From the NCBI GenBank assembly GCA_029978335.1, contig JAPOJQ010000001.1, positions 1 to 64,000 on the forward strand: DNA of 64,000 nt, written 5' to 3'. Shown one piece after another: positions 20,863-27,818 of the stretch. Under the pieces are notes generated by a model. It was not told the origin of the DNA. It worked only from the letters and a program-made list of their open reading frames with translations, and searched no databases. How positions within the stretch are numbered: position 1 is the first letter of the stretch; the number at the start of each line of letters is the position of its first letter. The stretch comes from Actinomycetota bacterium (GTDB lineage: Bacteria > Actinomycetota > Acidimicrobiia > Acidimicrobiales > Ilumatobacteraceae). The position numbers and the translations under genes were made by a program.

Positions 20863-20874
20863 GGGTGCGAGACT
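20863..20874 (+). promoter_or_regulatory. Putative extended -10 element GGGTGCGAGACT
   Basis: Same 12-mer as at 24930-24941, here 6 bases before the mocA ATG. GAGAC-T-GTCTC dyad symmetry (20869-20879) overlaps it. Confidence 0.35.
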
Positions 20875-20880
20875 GTCTCA

Positions 20881-21474
20881 ATGCCGTCCGCCCCGCACCC
20901 AAAGGTCGTTGCGGTGCTGCTCGCCGCCGGCGCCGGACATCGTTTCGACGGACCAACCCACAAGCTGTTGGCGACGATCGACGGCGTGCCGATTTGGCAA
21001 CACGCTCTGAACGCAGCGCTCGGCGCCAATGTGCCAGTTGTCCTCGTCACTGGAGCCGCCGAACTCGCTCCCATACCGCCGACCGTGACAGTGGTCCACA
21101 ATTCCAACTGGCAGCAAGGCCAGGCAGGATCACTCACTCTCGGCATCCAAGCCGCTCGCGACCTCGGCGCTGAGGTTGTGGTGACGGGTCTCGCCGATCA
21201 ACCCGGGGTGAGTGCATCCGCATGGCGCCGACTCACTCAGCACACCGCTGACCTCGCCGTCGCGACCTATGACGGCCAACGTGGTCATCCAGTGCGGATT
21301 GCACACACCTACTGGCCTGAACTACCCACGCACGGTGACCTCGGAGCTCGCGACGTGCTCGCTCGGCACGCCGACGCCGTTGAGCAGATACCCTGCGAGG
21401 GTTCGCCCGATGACATCGACACTGCAAAGGACCTCGAACGATGGCTGAGACGATCACCAACGAGTTCACCGTAA
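20881..21474 (+). CDS. mocA: MocA-like molybdenum cofactor cytidylyltransferase
   Basis: Nucleotidyltransferase of the MobA/MocA family, expected to join CTP to molybdopterin to give the MCD cofactor used by xanthine oxidase family enzymes. The nucleotide loop is LAAGAGHRFDGPTHKLL (around 13-29), and GLADQPGVSASAW (around 101) and GQRGHPVRI (around 131) are family motifs. 197 residues, normal. Its presence inside the cox cluster fits the cofactor need. It overlaps coxG by 34 bases. Confidence 0.88.
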   Translation: MPSAPHPKVVAVLLAAGAGHRFDGPTHKLLATIDGVPIWQHALNAALGANVPVVLVTGAAELAPIPPTVTVVHNSNWQQGQAGSLTLGIQAARDLGAEVVVTGLADQPGVSASAWRRLTQHTADLAVATYDGQRGHPVRIAHTYWPELPTHGDLGARDVLARHADAVEQIPCEGSPDDIDTAKDLERWLRRSPTSSP

Positions 21475-22133
21475 ATCGCCCGATTGACGAAGCATGGGCC
21501 GTGCTCTGCGACGTCGAGCGCATTGCGCCCTGTCTGCCCGGCGCTCAACTTCAAGAAATTGAAGGCGAGACCTTTCGCGGCGTCGTCAAGATCAAGCTCG
21601 GAGCGGTGAACGCCAACTTCAAAGGCGAAGCCAAATTCGTCGAACGCGATGACACCGCTCACCGCGCCGTGTTGTCGGCATCTGGTCGTGACACCGGTGG
21701 TCGTGGCAACGCGAGCGCCGACGTGACCGCCGAGGCCGTTGCCTTGTCCCCCACGAGCACCCGTTGCACCGTTACCGCGGAGCTGCACATCACCGGCAAG
21801 GTGGCTCAATTCGGTCGAGGCATCATGGGCGACGTTTCCAAGAAGCTGATGGATCAGTTCTCGGCCAACCTCAACACCATGCTCGATGAGCAGGTCGTAT
21901 CGGCACCTGCGGCTGAGTCCAACGAGTCGGGTACTCACGACACACCGGCCCCTTCGTCAACATCCGCCGATGACACCGGCCCGAACGAGCGGCCGACCGT
22001 ACGCCGCATCGAAGGACCGGCAGCAGAACCCATCGACGTCGCAGGCCTCGCTGGCCCGGCCGTGTTGAAGCGCGTCGCCCCCGTTGCACTGGCGGTGCTG
22101 GTGCTCCTCTTACTCTTCCGCCGACGTCGGTGA
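21441..22133 (+). CDS. coxG: CoxG-like SRPBCC protein with C-terminal membrane anchor
   Basis: CoxG family protein, thought to recruit CO-dehydrogenase-type enzymes to the membrane. The SRPBCC fold spans about 1-150 (FTVNRPIDEAWAVLCDVE, CLPGAQL, GKVAQFGRGIM), followed by a Ser/Thr/Pro-rich linker (155-200) and a single membrane helix near the end (VAPVALAVLVLLLLF) capped by four arginines. The start lies 34 bases inside mocA. The next gene begins in a GTGA overlap. Confidence 0.9.
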   Translation: MAETITNEFTVNRPIDEAWAVLCDVERIAPCLPGAQLQEIEGETFRGVVKIKLGAVNANFKGEAKFVERDDTAHRAVLSASGRDTGGRGNASADVTAEAVALSPTSTRCTVTAELHITGKVAQFGRGIMGDVSKKLMDQFSANLNTMLDEQVVSAPAAESNESGTHDTPAPSSTSADDTGPNERPTVRRIEGPAAEPIDVAGLAGPAVLKRVAPVALAVLVLLLLFRRRR

Positions 22134-23068
22134 CCGCCGAGGTTGCTTCCGAAGACGACCGGCGTCAGATCAAGGAGCTGCTCGGCCGGGAGCCAATGGG
22201 GGTCTTCACCGTTGCCGTCCGCGATGCCAGCGGTCGTCCCGTCGTGATCGAGAATGCACCCCTCCTCGACGACGGAACACCGATGCCGACGAGGTTCTGG
22301 CTCGTCGGTGCAACCGAGAGCCACGCCATCGCCACACTCGAGGCAGATGGCGGTGTGCGACGAGCAGAAGCCGCAATTGCTCCTGGCGACATCGAAGCCA
22401 CCCACCGTCGCCACGCTGCGGCTCGTGACGCGCTCATCCCCGATGATCACGAGGGTCCACGCCCAACTGGCGGCGTGGGAGGCACTCGCACCGGCGTGAA
22501 GTGCTTGCACGCCCATTACGCGTGCCACCTCGCCGGCGAGGACGATGCCGTTGGCGAGTGGGTCGCTCAACGATTGTCAGAGGTCCGACTCACCGTTGGC
22601 GCCCAGAGCACCAACGTGACGATTGCAGGGCGAATCAGCGAACTCCCTACCGGCATCGATGACATCACCCAGCGGATCTCCCACCGCGACCCGCCAGATC
22701 CCGCCGACCTGACGAACGCGATTGGCGTGGTGACCGATCAACTCGATGACCTGCTTCTGCGCGCTGATATCGAACGGCAGTCGATCTCTGGACTGGTGAT
22801 CGATGGACGACCTGGAACGGCGATGGCGGTGCTTGAAACCGGTCTCGCTGTCACCGAATCGACCGAAGTTGATCGCGCCACACTTGAAGAACTGTTCCGC
22901 TTGCTCGCAACCGACGATGCATCGGGCCGAGCATCGCAGCCAGGACTTGTGGCTGACGATGCCCCCATTGTGCTGGCGACGGCGATTATCGGCGTGGCAG
23001 TCTCACGGCGGCTTCGTGTTGACCGGATCCGACTTGGCGACGACACGACGCGGAGCGTGCGGACGTGA
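22130..23068 (+). CDS. DUF501 protein fused to the C-terminal half of a Ppx/GppA-like domain
   Basis: 312 residues. The first 145 or so are DUF501 (MGVFTVAVR, PTRFWLVG, GVKCLHAHYACHLAG). From about 152 the sequence tracks the second half of exopolyphosphatase/GppA: GAQSTNVTIAG corresponds to the GGGST loop, then LPTGIDDITQR, the RDPPDPADL linker, VIDGRPGTAMAVLE, and DDAPIVLATAIIGVAVSRRL near the end. The N-terminal Ppx subdomain with the first phosphate loop and catalytic Glu is absent, so hydrolase activity is unlikely. In other actinobacteria DUF501 and ppx are separate neighbours. Fusion is my inference from motif alignment. Confidence 0.75.
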   Translation: MTAEVASEDDRRQIKELLGREPMGVFTVAVRDASGRPVVIENAPLLDDGTPMPTRFWLVGATESHAIATLEADGGVRRAEAAIAPGDIEATHRRHAAARDALIPDDHEGPRPTGGVGGTRTGVKCLHAHYACHLAGEDDAVGEWVAQRLSEVRLTVGAQSTNVTIAGRISELPTGIDDITQRISHRDPPDPADLTNAIGVVTDQLDDLLLRADIERQSISGLVIDGRPGTAMAVLETGLAVTESTEVDRATLEELFRLLATDDASGRASQPGLVADDAPIVLATAIIGVAVSRRLRVDRIRLGDDTTRSVRT

Positions 23069-23709
23069 TGATGCGAGGCCCACGGTCATCACCGCGCGGC
23101 AGTCACCTGAACCTGCGCGGCGCTCGCGTCAGTCTTCGCCCGCTTACCGACACCGACTTCAACGCGTGGAGCGAGATCCGCCAGCGCAATGCCGATTGGC
23201 TTTTGCCGTGGGAACCACTGCGGCCGCCGTACCTGCCCGACCCGGCGACCGACCGTGGAGCGTTCGTCACTCGCTGCCGGGCCAGGGAACGAGAAACCAT
23301 CGCGGACCACGCGTATCCCTTTGGCATCTTTCTCGGCGCCACGTTGATTGGTGAGATCAACCTCAACAACATCGTTCGTGGCGCGCTACAGACGGGAACG
23401 GTCGGCTACTGGATCGACCGCCAACATGCCGGACATGCCTACATGTCGGAATCATTGGTGGTGGTCTGTGACTTCGCGTTCGAGCGACTCGACCTTCATC
23501 GCCTCGAGATCTGCATCGTCCCGCGCAATGTCAACAGTCGGCGAGTTGTCGACAAACTCAGCCTGCGCCTCGAAGGCACAGCCGAGCGATACCTACAAAT
23601 CGCCGGCACGTGGGAGGACCACCTCCGCTACGCGATCACGCTTGAAGAATGGACCGAACGTCGGGACGAGCTCACCAAACGGTGGCTCGTCCCGAGTCCG
23701 ACGAACTAA
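23068..23709 (+). CDS. GNAT acetyltransferase, RimJ/RimL type
   Basis: Probable protein N-terminal or amino-group acetyltransferase using acetyl-CoA. GARVSLRPLTDTDF begins the fold (around 12), GVG-type strand is TVGYWIDRQHAGHAYMSESL (around 112-131, with the acetyl-CoA loop), and RLEICIVPRNVNSRRVVDKL (around 148) is the RimJ hallmark. ATG 23068 overlaps the previous stop by one base (TGATG); GTG 23065 is also possible. Confidence 0.88.
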   Translation: MMRGPRSSPRGSHLNLRGARVSLRPLTDTDFNAWSEIRQRNADWLLPWEPLRPPYLPDPATDRGAFVTRCRARERETIADHAYPFGIFLGATLIGEINLNNIVRGALQTGTVGYWIDRQHAGHAYMSESLVVVCDFAFERLDLHRLEICIVPRNVNSRRVVDKLSLRLEGTAERYLQIAGTWEDHLRYAITLEEWTERRDELTKRWLVPSPTN

Positions 23710-23721
23710 CGCGTGAGTTGG

Positions 23722-24042
23722 TCAGCCGTGCGCCAAGCGACGTTCTGCCGCCGCACGCTGTTGGCGAAGCACCGTGCGGCGCTTCCAGGTCTTGGTCTTC
23801 CAGTGGCGAAGCTTGCGTGAACGCTTCGCCTGCTTCACCCGTGCGACCTCAGCATCGTGATGATGAATGGGCTTCCACGCCGAGCCGGGCTCATGCAGAT
23901 CCTCGGGGTCGACCCCCGCACTGACCTGATGAGCGACCTGGTCGAGTTCGACCTGGATCCGGTGGCGCTCCCCATGCGCATGGGCTCTCAACTCCTGCTT
24001 TGGCGGAAGCGGTGCTTCCGCATTGCGGTGTCGCTGACTCAT
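23722..24042 (-). CDS. Small basic histidine-rich protein, unknown function
   Basis: 106-residue hydrophilic protein that I do not recognise. It starts MSQRHRNAEAPLPP and contains HAHGERHRIQVELDQVAH, a central WKPIHHHD and an Arg/Lys-rich C-terminus (SRKLRHWKTKTWKRR) likely to form helices and bind nucleic acid or ribosome (inference). It is accepted as real because AGGAGGT (24055-24049) sits 6 bases before ATG 24042; a longer reading from 24108 lacks such a site. It ends 12 bases from the GNAT gene. Confidence 0.65.
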   Translation of the reverse strand: MSQRHRNAEAPLPPKQELRAHAHGERHRIQVELDQVAHQVSAGVDPEDLHEPGSAWKPIHHHDAEVARVKQAKRSRKLRHWKTKTWKRRTVLRQQRAAAERRLAHG

Positions 24043-24101
24043 CGGGCTACCTCCTGTGGTTGTGGTGGTGAGCTCCTCCCCTTCCCCACACAGTAACCCA
24101 T

Positions 24102-24120
24102 TGTTCACCTTCGGTGAACA
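24102..24120. repeat. Perfect inverted repeat TGTTCACC-TTC-GGTGAACA
   Basis: Eight-base arms around a TTC loop between two minus-strand genes. No T-run follows on either strand, so it is more likely a protein-binding site than a terminator. The half-site GTTCAC recurs in the palindrome at 25006-25017. Confidence 0.5.
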
Positions 24121-24166
24121 GGACCGAAGGTCACAACATCGGACCCCAGTTGTTCAGCCCCCTTTG

Positions 24167-24922
24167 TCACGATTTGGATGAGATCTTCGCCTTGAGCGCA
24201 GCAATTCGCTCGGCGAACCACGGTTGGTGAGCGGTCCACACCTGCGGATCGAGTTCCTTCGCAACCGCTGCCGAGTGGGTATCCACGTCGGCCATTTCCG
24301 CAATGGTCCGCTTCGTGATCATCACCAACTCGCGTGGGGCCGACGCTGCACCCGCCGCGAGGGAACGGGCTGCAGACATCAACTCAGCATCATCGACACA
24401 GCGGTGGGCCAGCCCAAGTCGCTCGGCCTCGGCACCGTCAAGCACCTCGGAGAACACCACCGTCGCCATCGCCGTTTGCGGACCGACAATTCGGCGCTGC
24501 ATCCACGTGTGGCCGCCACCAGGATGGAGACCGATCTGCAGGAAACGGGTGTCGAACTTGGCCCGACGGGCTGCAATCCGGACATCACAACCGAGCGCAA
24601 GGTTCATTCCCGCTCCGACCGCTGCCCCATTCACCGCTGCAATCGTCGGAAGACTCGAACGGGAAATTCGCAAGAACCCCTCGTAGATCTGGCCCAGACT
24701 CTCCGCCGTTGCGGTCTGAAGATTGCCGAGGTCAGCGCCAGCACAAAAGGCCGGGCCAGCTCCGGTAACGATGACTGCAGAGCACGCCTCATCGGCCTCG
24801 AACGCATCCATCGCCGCCACGATTTCATCGACCATTGGCAGCGTCATGGTGTTGCGGGTATCGGGGGCGTTCAGCGTGAGCGTCCCAATTCCATCGGTCA
24901 CATCGGTTATCACGAGAGTCAT
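24167..24922 (-). CDS. Enoyl-CoA hydratase/isomerase family protein
   Basis: Crotonase-fold acyl-CoA enzyme, 251 residues. The oxyanion-hole motifs are AFCAGADLGNL (around 58-68) and AAVNGAAVGAGMNLALG (around 94-110). At the usual catalytic glutamate region the sequence reads LQIGLHPGGGHTW, a variant common in actinobacterial EchA proteins, so hydration of enoyl-CoA is not certain. A GGGTGCGAGACT element lies 7 bases before the ATG. It is divergent from the nucleoside operon. Confidence 0.85.
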   Translation of the reverse strand: MTLVITDVTDGIGTLTLNAPDTRNTMTLPMVDEIVAAMDAFEADEACSAVIVTGAGPAFCAGADLGNLQTATAESLGQIYEGFLRISRSSLPTIAAVNGAAVGAGMNLALGCDVRIAARRAKFDTRFLQIGLHPGGGHTWMQRRIVGPQTAMATVVFSEVLDGAEAERLGLAHRCVDDAELMSAARSLAAGAASAPRELVMITKRTIAEMADVDTHSAAVAKELDPQVWTAHQPWFAERIAALKAKISSKS

Positions 24923-24929
24923 AGTTGCG

Positions 24930-24941
24930 AGTCTCGCACCC
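24930..24941 (-). promoter_or_regulatory. Putative extended -10 element GGGTGCGAGACT
   Basis: Twelve bases ending 7 before the start of the enoyl-CoA hydratase gene. The identical 12-mer sits 6 bases before mocA at 20863-20874, which suggests a promoter core (TGN plus GAGACT) for leaderless transcripts. Confidence 0.35.
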
Positions 24942-25005
24942 CCACAACCTCACGAACGTGTCCGGTTGGTGAACTGATCACCTGCGCGCGCTGTAGTGTC
25001 GTGGC

Positions 25006-25017
25006 GTTCACGTGAAC
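25006..25017. promoter_or_regulatory. Perfect palindrome GTTCACGTGAAC upstream of the nucleoside operon
   Basis: A 12-base palindrome 58 bases before the lipoprotein ATG. A second dyad, GGTGA-N5-TCACC (24968-24982), lies just upstream. Together they look like operator sites for a dimeric repressor of the uptake operon (inference). Confidence 0.45.
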
Positions 25018-25075
25018 AGCCATCTCAAGCACCCGCTTGGGAGGCGAGCAACCCATCTCCGACAAGGGGGAGAAC

Positions 25076-26152
25076 ATGATCAAGTCCAAGCGCCTCGTCG
25101 CTGGGGCGTTGGCGGCCGTACTGGCACTCGCCACCGCCGCCTGCGGCGGAGACGACACCGCTGACGCACCGGCCGAAGAGCCAGCTGCCGAAGAGCCTGC
25201 TGCCGAAGAGCCTGCTGCGGAGGCCATGAGCCTCGGCGTGGCGTTCGACACCGGTGGCCGCGGCGACGGCACCTTCAACGACGCCGCAGGCCGCGGCGCC
25301 GACCAGGCCGAAGCTGAACTCGGCTTCACCGTTGCCGAACTCGAGGCCACCACCGCTGACGACCGCGGTCCGAACCTCGAGGCGCTCTCGGGTGCGGGCA
25401 ACGACCTCATCGTCGCCGTCGGCTTCGCCTTCGGTGATGCTCTCGGCGCGATCGCCGAGGCAAACCCTGAGACGTTCTACGGCTGGATCGACGGCTACTT
25501 CGACGGCCCGAACATCATCACCACGGCATTCGCAGAGCACGAGGGCTCGTTCCTCGTTGGTGCAGCAGCTGCGTTGAAGAGCGAGTCAGGTCACATCGGC
25601 TTCATCGGTGGCCAGGAAATCGACCTCATCAAGAAGTTTGAGGCCGGTTACATCGCAGGCGCCAAGGCCGTCAACGCCGACATCGTCGTCGAATCGCAGT
25701 ACCTCGGCGCAGCCGGCGACAACGCCGCCTGGGGTTCGCCCGACAAGGCCAAGGAAATCGCTCTTGCGTGGTACGCAGATGGCGCCGACGTGGTCTACAC
25801 CGCAGCTGGTGGTTCGGGTCGTGGCACCATCGAGGCCGCAGTTGAAGCTGGCGAGGGCAAGTGGGCCATTGGCGTTGACTCTGACGAGTACTTCGTCGAC
25901 ACCGCTGAACAGCAGGCACACCGCCTGACCTCAATGCTCAAGCGCGTCGACACCGCCGTGTTCGAGATGGCGAAGAACGTCAAGGAAGGCACCGCCGCCG
26001 GTGGCTTCTACCCGTTCAACCTCGCCAACGACGGCGTTGGTTACGCAACCTCGGGCGGCCACATCGACGACATCGTCGATCAGCTCGAGGACTTCAAGGC
26101 CCAGATCATCTCCGGGGCCATCGAGGTTCCGACCTCACCCGACGGCCTCTGA
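25076..26152 (+). CDS. BMP/PnrA-family nucleoside-binding lipoprotein
   Basis: Surface lipoprotein capturing nucleosides for ABC uptake. The lipoprotein signal ends in LATAAC (Cys around 22), followed by an acidic spacer of EEPAA repeats encoded by near-identical 15-base units (25179-25223). The BMP domain shows DTGGRGDGTFN (around 61), VAVGFAFGDALG, FIGGQEIDLIKKFEAGY and VYTAAGGSGRGT. ATG 25076 is chosen because AGGGGGAG precedes it and the signal peptide starts there. Two hairpins follow the gene, which may raise its level over the membrane subunits. Confidence 0.93.
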   Translation: MIKSKRLVAGALAAVLALATAACGGDDTADAPAEEPAAEEPAAEEPAAEAMSLGVAFDTGGRGDGTFNDAAGRGADQAEAELGFTVAELEATTADDRGPNLEALSGAGNDLIVAVGFAFGDALGAIAEANPETFYGWIDGYFDGPNIITTAFAEHEGSFLVGAAAALKSESGHIGFIGGQEIDLIKKFEAGYIAGAKAVNADIVVESQYLGAAGDNAAWGSPDKAKEIALAWYADGADVVYTAAGGSGRGTIEAAVEAGEGKWAIGVDSDEYFVDTAEQQAHRLTSMLKRVDTAVFEMAKNVKEGTAAGGFYPFNLANDGVGYATSGGHIDDIVDQLEDFKAQIISGAIEVPTSPDGL

Positions 26153-26160
26153 GCCGTTAC

Positions 26161-26182
26161 ACGAGAGCCGACGAGCTCTCGT
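26161..26182. repeat. Hairpin ACGAGAGC-N6-GCTCTCGT
   Basis: Perfect 8-base stem starting 8 bases after the lipoprotein stop. It may protect the 3' end of the lipoprotein mRNA or act with the next hairpin. Confidence 0.45.
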
Positions 26183-26198
26183 GACATCAATGTAGGTG

Positions 26199-26227
26199 GA
26201 GAGCCCGGGTCCTTGACCCGGGCTCTC
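26199..26227 (+). terminator. Strong hairpin, probable attenuator after the binding-protein gene
   Basis: Perfect 12-base stem GAGAGCCCGGGT / ACCCGGGCTCTC with a 5-base CCTTG loop. It lacks a T-run (TGCTAG follows), so it is not a textbook intrinsic terminator but could pause or partially stop transcription before the ATPase gene. Confidence 0.55.
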
Positions 26228-26276
26228 TGCTAGAAACGGTACGTCTGTTGGCGACAAGGTCAGGAAGTCGGGGGAG

Positions 26277-27818
26277 ATGAACGAGCATTACCAGCACACG
26301 GGAACCACCGCGGTTCGGTTGACGGGGATCGGCAAGCGATTCCCCGGCGTGATTGCCAACCACGATGTGAACCTGAATGTCCGAGCGGGCACGATCCACG
26401 CGATCGTCGGCGAGAACGGGGCTGGCAAATCAACCCTGATGAAGACGCTCTACGGAATGCAGCAGCCCGACACCGGCACCATCGAGGTCGGTGGCACTGA
26501 ACGACACTTCCGCTCCCCCAGCGAAGCGATTGATGCCGGAATCGGCATGGTGCATCAGCATTTCATGCTCGCCGACAACCTCTCGGTACTCGAGAACATC
26601 ATCTTGGGAAGCGAGCCCGCACGCAGAGGCGTGATCAATGCTGGTGATGCCAGGCGTCGAATCGGCGACATCGTCGCCTCCCTCGGCGCAGAGCTCAATC
26701 TCGACGATCCCGTCAGCGAACTCGGCGTGGGCGAACGTCAACGTGTTGAGATCGTCAAGGTGTTGTACCGAGGTGCGAGGGTGCTCATCCTCGACGAACC
26801 CACCGCAGTGCTCGTGCCCGAAGAAGTCGACGAACTCTTCGACACCTTGCGTCGTCTCGTCGATGACGGCGCAACCGTGATTTTCATTTCGCACAAACTC
26901 GATGAAGTGCTGCACGTATCCGACGACATCACCGTCATGCGTCAAGGCACCACCGTGGCGGAGACCACCCCTTCACAGGTCGACCGTGCGGGCCTTGCCG
27001 AACTCATGGTGGGATCGGAACTTCCCTCGCCCGCTGGTCGAGTGACCGCTATCGGCGAGGAGGTTCGGCTCCGAGTCCACGATCTGGTTGTGCCGGGGGT
27101 TGAGGGTCGTCCGGCCGTCGAGCATGCATCATTTGAGATCCGTGCCGGCGAAATCCTCGGTGTCGCTGGTGTTGAGGGCAACGGCCAGTTCGAGCTTTGC
27201 ACGGCGTTGCTTGGCCTTCGTGCGGCGACTGGCGAGGTGGTGATCGACGGACATGACATCAGCCACGCCAGCACGAGAAGCCGACATGAGGCGGGCCTCG
27301 CCTACATTCCGTTCGACCGACATCGCGAGGGGCTCATGCTCAATGCCCCGCTTTGGGAGAACGCGCTACTCGGCCGGGAGGACAACCCTGAACTCTCCAA
27401 GGGGCCACTGGTCGATATCGCTGCTGCCCGGGCCTCAACGGTCGGCATCATTGAACGATTCGGTGTGTTGACCCCCGACGAAACCACACCGGCATTCGCA
27501 CTGTCCGGTGGAAATCAGCAAAAGCTCGTCGTTGGCCGGGCGATGGTGAGCGAACCGTCGGTGCTCGTCGCAGCGCACCCCACCCGAGGAATTGACGTCG
27601 GTGCCCAAGCGGCGGTGTGGGACGAAATCCGACGGGCCCGCGATAACGGCATGGCGGTGCTGTTGGTCTCTGCGGACCTCGAGGAACTCATCGGACTATC
27701 CGATCGCATCGCTGTGATGTTCGACGGTCGGATCACCGCAATGCTCGATCCCGATACCACCACACCGGCCGAACTCGGAGGTCACATGACCGGCTCGCAT
27801 CAGGAGGCAGCGCGATGA
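26277..27818 (+). CDS. Nucleoside ABC importer ATPase, NupO/YufO type (double ABC domain)
   Basis: Fused two-domain ATPase energising nucleoside import. Domain 1 has Walker A GENGAGKST (around 43-51), signature LGVGERQRVEI (around 150) and Walker B VLILDEPTAVL. Domain 2 has the degenerate Walker A GVEGNGQFEL (around 298) typical of this family and signature LSGGNQQKLVVGR (around 406). 513 residues, normal. A GGGGGAG site abuts the ATG. It overlaps the first permease by 4 bases. Confidence 0.94.
   Translation: MNEHYQHTGTTAVRLTGIGKRFPGVIANHDVNLNVRAGTIHAIVGENGAGKSTLMKTLYGMQQPDTGTIEVGGTERHFRSPSEAIDAGIGMVHQHFMLADNLSVLENIILGSEPARRGVINAGDARRRIGDIVASLGAELNLDDPVSELGVGERQRVEIVKVLYRGARVLILDEPTAVLVPEEVDELFDTLRRLVDDGATVIFISHKLDEVLHVSDDITVMRQGTTVAETTPSQVDRAGLAELMVGSELPSPAGRVTAIGEEVRLRVHDLVVPGVEGRPAVEHASFEIRAGEILGVAGVEGNGQFELCTALLGLRAATGEVVIDGHDISHASTRSRHEAGLAYIPFDRHREGLMLNAPLWENALLGREDNPELSKGPLVDIAAARASTVGIIERFGVLTPDETTPAFALSGGNQQKLVVGRAMVSEPSVLVAAHPTRGIDVGAQAAVWDEIRRARDNGMAVLLVSADLEELIGLSDRIAVMFDGRITAMLDPDTTTPAELGGHMTGSHQEAAR

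Noticed and set aside
25179-25223. Tandem 15-base repeats considered as a CRISPR-like or minisatellite element
   Set aside because: They encode the EEPAA spacer of a lipoprotein in frame; there are no spacers and the repeat is only about three units.
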